Of a stretch of 39,327 bases of DNA, positions 8,251 to 17,306 are shown piece after piece. A program made the translations under genes and the position numbers. Below the pieces are notes generated by a model. It was not told where the DNA came from and did no database searches. It saw only the letters and a list, made by a program, of their open reading frames with translations. The DNA lies in contig JAFGSB010000087.1 in the NCBI GenBank assembly GCA_016934825.1, forward strand, positions 1 to 39,327, read 5' to 3'. This DNA comes from Candidatus Zhuqueibacterota bacterium (GTDB lineage: Bacteria; Zhuqueibacterota; Zhuqueibacteria; Residuimicrobiales; Krinioviventaceae). Position 1 is the stretch's first letter, and every line of letters begins with the position of its first letter.

Positions 8251-11200
8251 ATGATGTGCTTAAGGCTTTTGAAGTGCTTGTTTTTTCTATTGTTAATTCC
8301 ATTAATGATAACAGCACAAACAATTGATCAAGCTTTTTCCGCATTATCGCAAACCGAAATCGCTAAACTTGATCCTCGTTTTCAGAAAATTATTGTGGGA
8401 GAATACACCCAAAAAGAGAAAATTTTATCAGGTACGGGAATTGAGACTGTTGGTATCAATTCAGCGGGTGATAATATTTACGATGCGGTGGTTTATACCA
8501 CGAATCCGGAAGAACTTGTTTCAACAGGAATACCCGTTAATACAATACTCCCTCAATTTGTAACCGTACGGGTTACAATGCGTGAGTTGTTAACCCTGGC
8601 TCAACTGCAAAATGTACAGTATATAGACCCGGGTCTTTTACAATACCCGTTAAATGATGTCACGGAAGGTGTTACCGGAGCTGATTTGCTGCATGCCGGT
8701 TACCTTAATGGTACTGTTTACAAGGGACAGGATGTTATTTTGTGTATTATTGATACCGGAATTGATTGGGAGCATAAAGATTTTCGCGACCCGGCGGATG
8801 ATACGCAAAGCAGAATATTATATATCTGGGATCAAACCTTAACACCTCAGGGAGCAGAGAGTTCTCCCGCCGAAACCGATTTGAATTACGGTGTGGAATA
8901 TACCCGGGCGCACATTGAAGATGAAATTGACGGTTCTCCGGCCGGATTTGTGCGTGAACAGGATACAAATGGTCATGGAACACACGTAACCGGAACAGCC
9001 GCCGGTAACGGAGCATCATTCACAAATTTGAAATATGCAGGCATGGCGCCGCAGGCAGATATAATCGTCGTTAAAGCGGGCAACGGTTCATTTACGGAGT
9101 CGAACATCATTAATGCTTTGACTTACGCACAGGAAAAAGCAACCGCTTTCGGAAAATCCGTTGTTGTGAATATGAGTTTGGGTTCCAATGCGGGTCCGCA
9201 TGACGGAACCGACGCCAAAAGCCAGGCAATTGATACTTTTACGGGTTCAGGTAGAATTGTTGTTGTATCCGCAGGAAATAGCGGCGATGATTTAATTCAT
9301 ACAATGGGGGGAGTTGGTGCCGGTAATTCTGTCGAGATTACATTCACAGTCCCTGATTATACTCCGGCCGGTGACGTTAATAATGATGATTTGAGTATTG
9401 ATATCTGGTTCGATGGTAACAATGATATGACCGCTCAGGTTATTTCACCAAACGGGTATTCCGTATCACAAACGTCCGGAGGATGGGTGGAAAATAGTAC
9501 GAACGACGGTACGGTAAAGATTGAGAATTATGTATTTTTATCTAACAGCGATCGTTATATCCGTGTCAATATTTGGGATGATATTGCCATCTTACCGCCG
9601 GCGGAGGGAATTTGGAAATTAAAATTGACCAATAATTCCGGTGCGAATGTAAATTACCATGGCTGGTTATTTGATCAGAGTATCGGTACGGCCCCTTCGA
9701 TTATATCTTTATCAAACAGTGATTCCCATTATACGCTCAGTAATAGCGCCGTCAGTGCAATTATTGTCGGATCATATGTTCATCGGTGGTATTGGCCGGA
9801 TTATTTGAATAACTATTGGTGGGGCGGATCACCGGATCTTTCAGACAATTTGTCCTCATTTAGCAGCCGGGGGCCAACCCGTGATGAACAGGACAGACCG
9901 GATATTGTCGCTCCGGGTGATAAAATCGTTTCCAGTTTATCGCAGTATGCAAATCCCGGCACCAGCGCAATATTACCGGGTCAGAAACATCAGACCATGC
10001 AGGGTACCAGTATGTCGTCGCCTGTAGTGGCCGGTGCTGTTGCGCTTTTATTACAGGAAAATTCCAACCTGGACGACGGGGATGTTAAATCTCTGATGAT
10101 TGATAATGCCGATACGGACAGCTATACGGGACTTGTATGGAATTCCATGTGGGGGAACGGTAAACTGAATATTTTCGGAGCCATGAGCGACGCTATGGGA
10201 ACAAGCCCGATAGTTGCCTGGGAGACAATGATCTATGACCAGTGGGGTGCGAACAGTTACATGGATATTGGTTCGGCGGGTTTTCAAAAGATAGCCGTAA
10301 AATTTACGCCCTCATTATCCGGAATAGTGTCCGGTTTCTTTTTTCAAACCTACATCAATAATACACTAACCGCTCCTTTAAATGTGGAAGTATGGTCCGA
10401 TAACAGCGGTAAACCGGGTACAAAATTATCCGGAAGCAGTACAATTGCGATTGAAAAAGATAAAATATTAAAAAATAGTAATACTTTTGTGAATTTGCTG
10501 GCCGGAAATATTTTTGTTAACTCCGGCACTAATTATCATATAGTAATGTATCCTTCGAATACGGGTGAGGTCATTTCAATCAGTGTGGAAAATAATGTGT
10601 CTTCTGATAATCGTTCAACATATTTTAACAGCTCAAACTGGTATTCATTGTCCACAGATTTTCGCATACGACCGGTAGTAGTTGAGAATGCCGGATTAAA
10701 GTTATTAGTAAAAGTTATGTTGCAAGGTCCGTTTAATTCTGTGGATCGAACAATGGATACGAATTTAACTCTGCCATTGACATCTCCATATTCTGAAGAT
10801 CCCGTAACAATTGCCAGCATGCCGGAGAATATTGTTGACTGGGTACTGGTTCAATTGAGGACCACCACAACCGGTACAGCAATAGTCTCAAAAAGCGGGT
10901 TATTACAAAGTGATGGTAAAGTCGTTTCTGCTGATGGAAGATTATATATAGAGTTAAAAGCGCCTGCCGGTGATTATTATGTTGTAGTTAAACACAGGAA
11001 TCATTTATCCGTTATGAGTAATGATCCGTATAATTTGGATTCCGCATCACCTGTAACCTGTGATTTAATTCACGGAGATGGTTCTCATATTCACGGGACA
11101 AATGGCGCAATAGAACTGTTAACCGGATTAAATGTCTGGGGAATGTGGAGTGGTGATGTTAATAAAACCGGTATTATCGATGGTGATGACAGAAACGCCA

Positions 11201-11322
11201 CCTGGAACAATCGGACATTGACCGGATATCAGATGTCGGATTGTGATCTGAACGGACGAGTTGGCGCTTCCGACAGAAATTTGACATGGAACAACAGAAC
11301 CATACAAACTCAAGTTCCGTAA
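8251..11322 (+). CDS. secreted subtilisin-like (S8) protease with dockerin-like C-terminus
   Basis: This is a 1023-residue secreted protease. After a signal peptide (MMCLRLLKCLFFLLLIPLMI) and a propeptide-like region comes the S8 catalytic domain with Asp168 (CIIDTGIDW), His242 (NGHGTHVTG), oxyanion Asn343 (SAGNSG) and Ser587 (GTSMSSPVVAGA). All are intact. A beta-rich jelly-roll-like segment (about 352-492) is inserted between the oxyanion Asn and the catalytic Ser, as in Csp-type subtilases. Residues about 640-960 look like beta-sandwich domains. The end carries two dockerin-like Ca-binding repeats (near 968-988 and 997-1017), each DxNxxG or DxDxxG followed by DRN..WNNRT. There is no type IX sorting domain. 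ATG at 8251 or 8254 could start it, both after GGGAG. A cohesin-like secreted protein follows 24 bases later. Confidence 0.9.
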   Translation: MMCLRLLKCLFFLLLIPLMITAQTIDQAFSALSQTEIAKLDPRFQKIIVGEYTQKEKILSGTGIETVGINSAGDNIYDAVVYTTNPEELVSTGIPVNTILPQFVTVRVTMRELLTLAQLQNVQYIDPGLLQYPLNDVTEGVTGADLLHAGYLNGTVYKGQDVILCIIDTGIDWEHKDFRDPADDTQSRILYIWDQTLTPQGAESSPAETDLNYGVEYTRAHIEDEIDGSPAGFVREQDTNGHGTHVTGTAAGNGASFTNLKYAGMAPQADIIVVKAGNGSFTESNIINALTYAQEKATAFGKSVVVNMSLGSNAGPHDGTDAKSQAIDTFTGSGRIVVVSAGNSGDDLIHTMGGVGAGNSVEITFTVPDYTPAGDVNNDDLSIDIWFDGNNDMTAQVISPNGYSVSQTSGGWVENSTNDGTVKIENYVFLSNSDRYIRVNIWDDIAILPPAEGIWKLKLTNNSGANVNYHGWLFDQSIGTAPSIISLSNSDSHYTLSNSAVSAIIVGSYVHRWYWPDYLNNYWWGGSPDLSDNLSSFSSRGPTRDEQDRPDIVAPGDKIVSSLSQYANPGTSAILPGQKHQTMQGTSMSSPVVAGAVALLLQENSNLDDGDVKSLMIDNADTDSYTGLVWNSMWGNGKLNIFGAMSDAMGTSPIVAWETMIYDQWGANSYMDIGSAGFQKIAVKFTPSLSGIVSGFFFQTYINNTLTAPLNVEVWSDNSGKPGTKLSGSSTIAIEKDKILKNSNTFVNLLAGNIFVNSGTNYHIVMYPSNTGEVISISVENNVSSDNRSTYFNSSNWYSLSTDFRIRPVVVENAGLKLLVKVMLQGPFNSVDRTMDTNLTLPLTSPYSEDPVTIASMPENIVDWVLVQLRTTTTGTAIVSKSGLLQSDGKVVSADGRLYIELKAPAGDYYVVVKHRNHLSVMSNDPYNLDSASPVTCDLIHGDGSHIHGTNGAIELLTGLNVWGMWSGDVNKTGIIDGDDRNATWNNRTLTGYQMSDCDLNGRVGASDRNLTWNNRTIQTQVP

Positions 11323-11346
11323 TCAGGCTTTTTTAAGGAGTATGAC

Positions 11347-12495
11347 ATGAAAAAAATTATTTTTACTGTCTTTGTTTATACGTTTATTATAGCCGTTACT
11401 GCCGGAGTTACAGCAGTATCTTATACATTGAGGGTTGTCGATCAACAAGCCGACGGTACCAATTTCACTTTTAAACTCTATCTGCAAAGTACGAACGTCG
11501 ATTTTTATCTCGCGGATTCTGATATATATTTAAGTTTTAACAGTGAAAATTTTTCCTCGCCGGTTTTAACAAAAATTGAAAATGGAGATTTATATTCTTC
11601 AGCTTACACCGTATCACCTGCGATAACCGGTGATAAAATAGCCATCTCAATTAAAGGTCCAGCTCCGACCTCGGATACGGAATTCCAGAACGGCGCTTAT
11701 CTGCTTTCTACGGACAGTCCCGGTACCTATATTGGAAAATTCCAAATCTCCGGTATCAATAACCCTGCTGGAACAGCCGGGCTGGCATGGTATTACCCGG
11801 GTACAAGCGGAACGGACCTTTTCTATTTTGGCTGTCAGGATCCATGGCCCACGTTTCGTTCTACAACATACGCAAATGAAGATCCGGCTAATGCGGCGTT
11901 GCCTGTTAATATCGCGGGATTGTCCGCCGTGTTGACAGATAATAATTATGTCGTGATAAAATGGACAACAAAATCGGAAATTCGTAATCTGGGTTTTAAT
12001 GTTTTGCGAAGCACGTCCGACAACGGCCCCTGGTACAAATTAAATTCCGAACTGATTAAAGGCGCCGGTACCACAGTAAATGAAAACCAATATGAATACC
12101 TTGATAAGGTGCCCAGGGAAAACGGCATCTATTTTTATAAAATCGAACAAATTGATACCGACGGTAAAATATCCTATTTTGGTCCTGTCCAGTTGGATGT
12201 GGGCTCAACGATACCCAAATCATTTTCCTTACAGCAAAATTATCCCAATCCATTCAACCCTTTTACCAATATTATTTATGCGTTGCCCGAAGAATCGGAT
12301 GTTCGTATAAGGATATTTAATATGCGCGGTGAACTGGTTAATGTTCTGGTCAATCAAAAACAGAATGCAGGAACATACAAGCTCACCTGGGACGGGACAT
12401 CGGAAAATGGACATGTTTTGTCATCCGGTTTATATTTTATCAAGATCGATGCGGGTAAATTTAGTGATATAAAAAAGATGATATTTGCCAAATAG
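11347..12495 (+). CDS. secreted cohesin-like protein with T9SS sorting domain
   Basis: The 382-residue protein has an N-terminal signal peptide (FTVFVYTFIIAVTAGVTA). Residues about 24-180 are a beta-rich domain whose strands (FTFKLYLQST, DSDIYLSFNSENF, YIGKFQISGI, GLAWYYPGTSG) resemble the cohesin / surface adhesin jelly roll; this is my reading and is unproven. A fibronectin-like linker (about 190-285) and a full type IX sorting domain (SFSLQQNYPNPFNPFTN to the end) follow. AAGGAG lies 8-13 bases before the start, and the gene sits 24 bases after the dockerin-bearing subtilase, so they are almost certainly co-transcribed. It could anchor the protease at the cell surface. Confidence 0.78.
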   Translation: MKKIIFTVFVYTFIIAVTAGVTAVSYTLRVVDQQADGTNFTFKLYLQSTNVDFYLADSDIYLSFNSENFSSPVLTKIENGDLYSSAYTVSPAITGDKIAISIKGPAPTSDTEFQNGAYLLSTDSPGTYIGKFQISGINNPAGTAGLAWYYPGTSGTDLFYFGCQDPWPTFRSTTYANEDPANAALPVNIAGLSAVLTDNNYVVIKWTTKSEIRNLGFNVLRSTSDNGPWYKLNSELIKGAGTTVNENQYEYLDKVPRENGIYFYKIEQIDTDGKISYFGPVQLDVGSTIPKSFSLQQNYPNPFNPFTNIIYALPEESDVRIRIFNMRGELVNVLVNQKQNAGTYKLTWDGTSENGHVLSSGLYFIKIDAGKFSDIKKMIFAK

Positions 12496-12563
12496 TACGG
12501 CAGGAATTGAGCAGGAAAAAATAAATACTTGCTTTCAATGGTTTAAAGACTTAAATTCGTCGC

Positions 12564-13541
12564 GTGTTTTTGACAGAAATCGAAAAACCATTGGCATTGG
12601 CTCCATTGGCCGGCTGGACGGACAGAGCATTTCGAAGAATTTGCAAAGAATATGGCGCCAATCTTTTATTTACGGAGATGGCAAGCGCCGATGGTATTAT
12701 TAGATTTAATGAAAAAACTTTAGAACTTTTAAAGTTTGGTGAATACGAGAGACCTGTTGGGATACAGATTTTTGGCGCTGAACCTGAGATCCTGGCTAAA
12801 GCGGTTAATATTGTGTCACAATATAATCCGACATTCATAGATATAAATTTTGGTTGTCCGGCAAAAAAAATAGTAAAACGCGGGGCCGGTTCTTTTTTAT
12901 TAAAAGATTTGCATGTGATCGAAAAGATCGCAAAAGCCGTTACCAGAGTTTCTTCAGTACCGGTTACGGCAAAGTTAAGAAGTGGTTGGGATGATATAGT
13001 TGTCGTTAAAGTGAGTCAGGTGCTTGAAGATTGCGGCTTTTCCATGCTGTCAATCCATCCACGAACACAAAAAATGCAATTTAAAGGGCGCGCGGATTGG
13101 AATCTAATAGGAGAAGTAAAGCAAGCTGTAAAGATACCTGTTATCGGAAATGGTGATATAAAAACAGCTTTTGATGCGGTAGATATGTTTAATATGACCG
13201 GATGTGACGGGGTAATGATCGGCAGGGCCGCTCGTGGTAACCCCTGGATTTTTAAACAAATATCGGATTTGATACAAAAAAAAGCCATACCGAAAAAACC
13301 CGTCTTCTCCGAGTGTATACATACCTGTTTAACACATTTACAATATTCTCGGGAGATTTTCGGGGCCGATCATACGATGTACAATATGCGTAAACACATC
13401 GTATCGTACCTTAAAGGTTTTCCCGGAGCATCGGAAATCAGAACCAAAATTTTTGCGCAAAAAGATTTTCAGGGTGTATACGAAACATTAAATTATTGTT
13501 TGAATCATCAAGATGAAAAAATATCTATAACAGGCAGGTAA
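12564..13541 (+). CDS. dusB: tRNA-dihydrouridine synthase
   Basis: This FMN enzyme reduces uridine to dihydrouridine in tRNA. The 325-residue TIM-barrel protein begins APLAGWTDRAFRRICKEYGA, has the catalytic Cys98 in NFGCPAKKIVKRGAGS, and carries the FMN phosphate segment PVIGNGDI...DGVMIGRAARGNPW. The motifs and length fit the DusB branch. The start is not firm: GTG at 12564 gives the full conserved N-terminus and TTG at 12570 is an alternative, neither with a convincing ribosome site. It lies 68 bases after the cohesin-like gene, and an intrinsic terminator overlaps its stop codon. Confidence 0.93.
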   Translation: MFLTEIEKPLALAPLAGWTDRAFRRICKEYGANLLFTEMASADGIIRFNEKTLELLKFGEYERPVGIQIFGAEPEILAKAVNIVSQYNPTFIDINFGCPAKKIVKRGAGSFLLKDLHVIEKIAKAVTRVSSVPVTAKLRSGWDDIVVVKVSQVLEDCGFSMLSIHPRTQKMQFKGRADWNLIGEVKQAVKIPVIGNGDIKTAFDAVDMFNMTGCDGVMIGRAARGNPWIFKQISDLIQKKAIPKKPVFSECIHTCLTHLQYSREIFGADHTMYNMRKHIVSYLKGFPGASEIRTKIFAQKDFQGVYETLNYCLNHQDEKISITGR

Positions 13542-13558
13542 GATTACCTGCCTTTTTT
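13532..13558 (+). terminator. intrinsic terminator overlapping the dusB stop codon
   Basis: AGGCAGGTA pairs with TACCTGCCT over a 4-base loop, and six T residues follow. The stop codon TAA lies at the top of the stem, so ribosomes finishing dusB would cover the hairpin. The next gene starts only 29 bases later with no clear promoter between, so read-through is likely. Confidence 0.75.
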
Positions 13559-13586
13559 ATTGTTATCAAAAATCAAGGAGTGATTT

Positions 13587-14897
13587 ATGGGTAGAAGTAA
13601 TGTATTAATAATGGGAGCGGCAGGAAGAGATTTCCATAACTTTAATACTTATTTCAGAAATAAAAATAATTATCAGGTTATTCTATTTACAGCCGCGCAA
13701 ATTCCGGATATTGATGATCGTAAATATCCGGCCGAGTTGGCTGGCTCTTTGTATCCAAACGGAATACCGATTATGTCCGAGGATGAACTGCCGGACCTGA
13801 TAAAAAAACATAATATTGATGAAGTATTTTTCTCTTATAGTGATGTGCATCATGAAGAAGTTATGCACAAAGCGTCTTTGGTCAATTCAATGGGAGCAAG
13901 CTTTACATTGCTTGGTCCGAAATTTAGCATGCTGAAATCAAAAGTTCCGGTAGTCGCTGTTTGCGCTGTTCGTACCGGCTGCGGGAAAAGCCAAACAACC
14001 AGACGGGTGGTGGAAATCCTGAAAAAGAAAGGTAAAAAAGTTGTTGTCATTCGGCACCCCATGCCGTATGGTGATCTTGTAAAACAAAGTGTTCAGCGTT
14101 TTGAAACACTTGAAGATCTGACAAAACACCAGTGCACTATAGAAGAAATGGAAGAATATGAACCGCATATTGTCAGGGGCTCAGTTGTCTATGCCGGTGT
14201 TGATTACGGAGCAATCCTGGAAGCTGCGGAAAAGGAAGCGGACGTTATATTGTGGGATGGCGGTAATAACGACGTTCCCTTTTATAAGCCCGATGTTCAT
14301 ATTGTCGTAACCGATCCGCTTCGTCCCGGTCATGAAGTGACCTATTATCCGGGCGAAACAAATCTGCGGATGGCCGATTATGTTATTATCAATAAAGAGG
14401 TTGAGGCCGGATTTGAAGATATTGAAATTGTCAGGCAGAATATTAAAATGGTCAATCCGTCTGCGGTAATTATAGATGCGTCTTCTCCCATAACAATAGA
14501 AAATCCGGAAGTCATTCAGGGGAAAAAAGTACTGGTGGTTGAAGACGGCCCAACCCTGACTCATGGTGAAATGACCTTTGGGGCGGGAGTTGTTGCCGCT
14601 GAGAGATACGGAGCGGAAGAAATAGTTGATCCCAGACCTTATTTAAAGGGTAAACTTGTTGAAACTTTTGATATTTACCCGGAAATCGGCCAGTTGCTTC
14701 CCGCAATGGGTTACGGGAATGAACAGCTAAAAGATCTTGAAGCAACAATTAATGCAACAGAATGTGACTCGGTGATTATTGGAACGCCTATAGATTTGAG
14801 ACGTATAATAAAAATTACAAAACCGTCCGTGCGGGTCTTTTATGACTTGCAGGAAATCGGTAAATTAACACTTGATGATGCGTTAAAAAATATTTAA
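13587..14897 (+). CDS. predicted P-loop GTPase of COG2403 (cyclic 2,3-diphosphoglycerate synthetase-like)
   Basis: The 436-residue protein begins with a nucleotide-binding-like domain (NVLIMGAAGRDFHNFN, about 1-120). A P-loop NTPase domain follows, with TGCGKSQTTRRV (Lys134, Ser135), a Walker-B-like VILWDGGNNDVPF near residue 230 and VVTDPLRPGHE. This is the COG2403 family, often named after archaeal cyclic 2,3-diphosphoglycerate synthetase, but most bacterial members have no demonstrated activity. From memory, the family often sits beside carbamate kinase, as here (38 bases upstream of arcC). That makes a role in carbamate or carbamoyl-phosphate metabolism more plausible than osmolyte synthesis. 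The ribosome site AAGGAG is good. The reaction is unknown. Confidence 0.8.
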   Translation: MGRSNVLIMGAAGRDFHNFNTYFRNKNNYQVILFTAAQIPDIDDRKYPAELAGSLYPNGIPIMSEDELPDLIKKHNIDEVFFSYSDVHHEEVMHKASLVNSMGASFTLLGPKFSMLKSKVPVVAVCAVRTGCGKSQTTRRVVEILKKKGKKVVVIRHPMPYGDLVKQSVQRFETLEDLTKHQCTIEEMEEYEPHIVRGSVVYAGVDYGAILEAAEKEADVILWDGGNNDVPFYKPDVHIVVTDPLRPGHEVTYYPGETNLRMADYVIINKEVEAGFEDIEIVRQNIKMVNPSAVIIDASSPITIENPEVIQGKKVLVVEDGPTLTHGEMTFGAGVVAAERYGAEEIVDPRPYLKGKLVETFDIYPEIGQLLPAMGYGNEQLKDLEATINATECDSVIIGTPIDLRRIIKITKPSVRVFYDLQEIGKLTLDDALKNI

Positions 14898-14935
14898 CAA
14901 AGAATAGGTAAAGTTAGTTTCATAGATAAATATTA

Positions 14936-15892
14936 ATGTCCCGTATTGAAAAGGAAAAGGTCGCTGTTGTTGCGCTTGGGGGAAACGCTATTACCCGTGA
15001 GTTTGAAGAAGGTGATATTTATCAGCAGTTTGCAAATACACGCCGTGCACTTGCAGGAGTTGCCGACCTGGTGGAAAGGGGATATAAAATTGCCATCACA
15101 CATGGGAATGGTCCCCAGGTGGGGAATGCGCTCATCCGTGTTGAAGAAACAAGAAATCTTGTGCCTCCTGTTCCATTAGGAGTAATCGTTGCCGATCTTG
15201 AGGGCGGAATGGGTTACATGATTGAACAAACAATGCAAAATAAACTGTCATTACGAGGTATTGAGCGAAAAGTAGTTACCCTATTAAGTCAGGTCGTTGT
15301 TGATAAGAACGATCCCTCCGTATTGAATCCAACAAAGTTTGTCGGTCCCTTTTATGATCAAAAAGACATTTCCAGGTTACAGAAGACAAGGGGTTATATT
15401 ATTAAAGAAGATTCCGGCAGGGGTTACCGTCGGGTTGTACCGTCTCCAAAACCCAAAAGCATTGTCGAAGCTGAAATAATAAAACAGCTTGTTCATGAAG
15501 AAGTCATTGTTATTGCAGCTGGCGGCGGCGGTATACCCGTTTATATTGAGGAAGACGGCAGGCTGGAAGGGATTGACGGAGTAGTGGATAAAGACCTGGC
15601 ATCATCGGTTCTGGCCCATGAAATTGATGCAACCGAGATGTTTATACTTACAGCGGTTGATAAAGTGGCTATTCAATATGGCAAACCGGAACAAAAAGAC
15701 CTTGATTTACTCACTGTAAAAGAGGCCAAAAAATATTTAAAGGAGGGTCAGTTCCCAAATGGTAATATGGGACCAAAGATTGAAGCGGCAATTAATTTTC
15801 TGCAAAACCATGGTAAACAGGTTATTATATGTTCCGTTGAAGGTTTAACGGACGCTTTAAATGGAAAAACAGGAACCAGAATTATCCCGTAA
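14936..15892 (+). CDS. arcC: carbamate kinase
   Basis: Carbamate kinase interconverts carbamoyl phosphate plus ADP with ATP plus carbamate, usually as the ATP-yielding last step of arginine, agmatine or purine fermentation. The 318-residue protein has the amino-acid kinase fold motifs VVALGGNAI near the N-terminus, ITHGNGPQVGN, VIAAGGGGIPV and PNGNMGPKIEAA. No arginine deiminase, carbamoyltransferase or other carbamoyl-phosphate source is nearby. Instead a COG2403 GTPase precedes it and the KOR operon follows 16 bases later. The ribosome site is weak, suggesting coupling to the upstream gene. Confidence 0.95.
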   Translation: MSRIEKEKVAVVALGGNAITREFEEGDIYQQFANTRRALAGVADLVERGYKIAITHGNGPQVGNALIRVEETRNLVPPVPLGVIVADLEGGMGYMIEQTMQNKLSLRGIERKVVTLLSQVVVDKNDPSVLNPTKFVGPFYDQKDISRLQKTRGYIIKEDSGRGYRRVVPSPKPKSIVEAEIIKQLVHEEVIVIAAGGGGIPVYIEEDGRLEGIDGVVDKDLASSVLAHEIDATEMFILTAVDKVAIQYGKPEQKDLDLLTVKEAKKYLKEGQFPNGNMGPKIEAAINFLQNHGKQVIICSVEGLTDALNGKTGTRIIP

Positions 15893-15908
15893 TTTTAAAA
15901 TAATAAAA

Positions 15909-16151
15909 ATGAGTGCTAATATGGCAAAAAAATCAGAATTAAAAAAAGAAATAAGAATCAAAGAGTCCTGGTGTAAGGGATGTGAGATTTGTGTTGAATT
16001 TTGTCCGCACAATGTGTTAGTCATGAAGGATGGGATAGCCTTTGTCGAAAATTTACAGGCATGTACGGCATGCGGCTTGTGTGAATTATATTGCCCGGAT
16101 TTTGCGATTGAAGTATTTGTAATTAATGATAAAGTTCAAGTAAAAGAGTAG
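15909..16151 (+). CDS. korD: 2-oxoacid:ferredoxin oxidoreductase, delta (ferredoxin) subunit
   Basis: This small two-cluster ferredoxin subunit has CKGCEICVEFCP and CTACGLCELYCP, each coordinating a 4Fe-4S cluster, followed by FAIEV. It passes electrons from the KorAB active centre to free ferredoxin. I start it at ATG 15909 (80 residues), which avoids overlap with arcC. ATG 15921 (MAKKSELKKE) is equally possible, and a frame-open ATG at 15861 would overlap arcC and add an atypical leader. It heads the order D-A-B-C, common in anaerobes. Confidence 0.88.
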   Translation: MSANMAKKSELKKEIRIKESWCKGCEICVEFCPHNVLVMKDGIAFVENLQACTACGLCELYCPDFAIEVFVINDKVQVKE

Positions 16152-16160
16152 TATAGAATT

Positions 16161-17306
16161 ATGAATAAAAATTCTAATAATGTAAAAATTTTATCCGGGA
16201 ATGAAGCGTGTGCCCAGGCGGCCCTGGCGGTGGGGGTGAGGTTTTTTGCGGGTTACCCGATTACGCCTTCATCCGAAATTGCGGAAGTGCTGGCCGGCGA
16301 GTTGCCGAAAAATAACGGAGTTTTTATCCAAATGGAAGATGAACTTGCCTCGATCGGCGCCATCATCGGGGCATCGTTAACCGGTGTAAAAGCGATGACC
16401 GCAACAAGCGGTCCCGGATTTTCCCTGATGCAGGAAAATATAGGATATGCGATTATGGCGGAAATCCCGTGTGTCATTGTAAATGTTATGCGGGGTGGCC
16501 CGAGTACCGGCCTGCCCACGTTACCCTCACAGGGCGATATTATGCAGGCAAGGTGGGGTACCCACGGCGATCACCAGATTATTGCGCTTGCTCCCTTTAG
16601 TGTCAGGGAGGTCTTTGATATGACAATCAGGGCTTTTAATTTGTCGGAAAAATACAGAACCCCGGTCATTTTGTTACTGGATGAAATTATCGGCCATGTG
16701 AATGAAAAAGTGATCTTTCCTGCTGACAATGAGTTTGAAATTATTAACCGTCCGAATCCCGAATCCAAAGATAACTATCTGCCTTATCAGGAAACCGCCT
16801 CTGATATTCCCCCGATGGCGAATTTCGGTTCCTGCTATCGTTACCATGTGACCGGCCTAGCCCATGATGAGACAGGATTCCCCACAAATAATGCAGAAAA
16901 AATTAATCAATTATTACAGCGTCTCGAACGAAAAATTGTAAAGCATACGGATGATATCGTGGAGGTTGAAGAATATCTGCTGAACGATGCCGAGATCGGA
17001 ATAATTGCTTACGGTTCTGCTGCCAGATCCGCGAGACATGCCGTCAAACTGGCCCGCAATGCGGGAATAAAAACGGGAATGCTGCGTTTAAAAACAATCT
17101 GGCCGTTTGCGGAAAAACAAATTCGTGATTTTTCCGATAAAGTAAAATTATGGATCGTGCCCGAATTGAATATGGGTCAAATTGCACATGAGGTTGAATG
17201 GGCGGTACGCGGCAAAGTCCCTGTTTATAAATATAACAAAGTGAACGGTGAGCCGATCAATCCCGAAGAAATTTTGAATTGTATAAAGGATAAAATAAAT
17301 GTTTGA
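16161..17306 (+). CDS. korA: 2-oxoglutarate/2-oxoacid:ferredoxin oxidoreductase, alpha subunit
   Basis: KorA, with KorB, decarboxylates a 2-oxoacid to acyl-CoA with reduction of ferredoxin; it can run in reverse to fix CO2. The 381-residue subunit shows GNEACAQAALAVGVRFFAGYPITPSSEIAE at the N-terminus, TATSGPGFSLMQE and the MRGGPSTGLPT substrate-loop motif. The KorA length without a fused gamma domain and the separate gamma gene fit 2-oxoglutarate-type enzymes better than pyruvate ones, but specificity is not proven. It overlaps korB by 8 bases, which implies translational coupling. Confidence 0.93.
   Translation: MNKNSNNVKILSGNEACAQAALAVGVRFFAGYPITPSSEIAEVLAGELPKNNGVFIQMEDELASIGAIIGASLTGVKAMTATSGPGFSLMQENIGYAIMAEIPCVIVNVMRGGPSTGLPTLPSQGDIMQARWGTHGDHQIIALAPFSVREVFDMTIRAFNLSEKYRTPVILLLDEIIGHVNEKVIFPADNEFEIINRPNPESKDNYLPYQETASDIPPMANFGSCYRYHVTGLAHDETGFPTNNAEKINQLLQRLERKIVKHTDDIVEVEEYLLNDAEIGIIAYGSAARSARHAVKLARNAGIKTGMLRLKTIWPFAEKQIRDFSDKVKLWIVPELNMGQIAHEVEWAVRGKVPVYKYNKVNGEPINPEEILNCIKDKINV

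Noticed and set aside
14181-14564. 127-codon minus-strand open frame
   Set aside because: It is the antisense shadow of the COG2403 GTPase gene; its composition (Tyr, Asn, Ile, Phe rich) fits reversed coding sequence.
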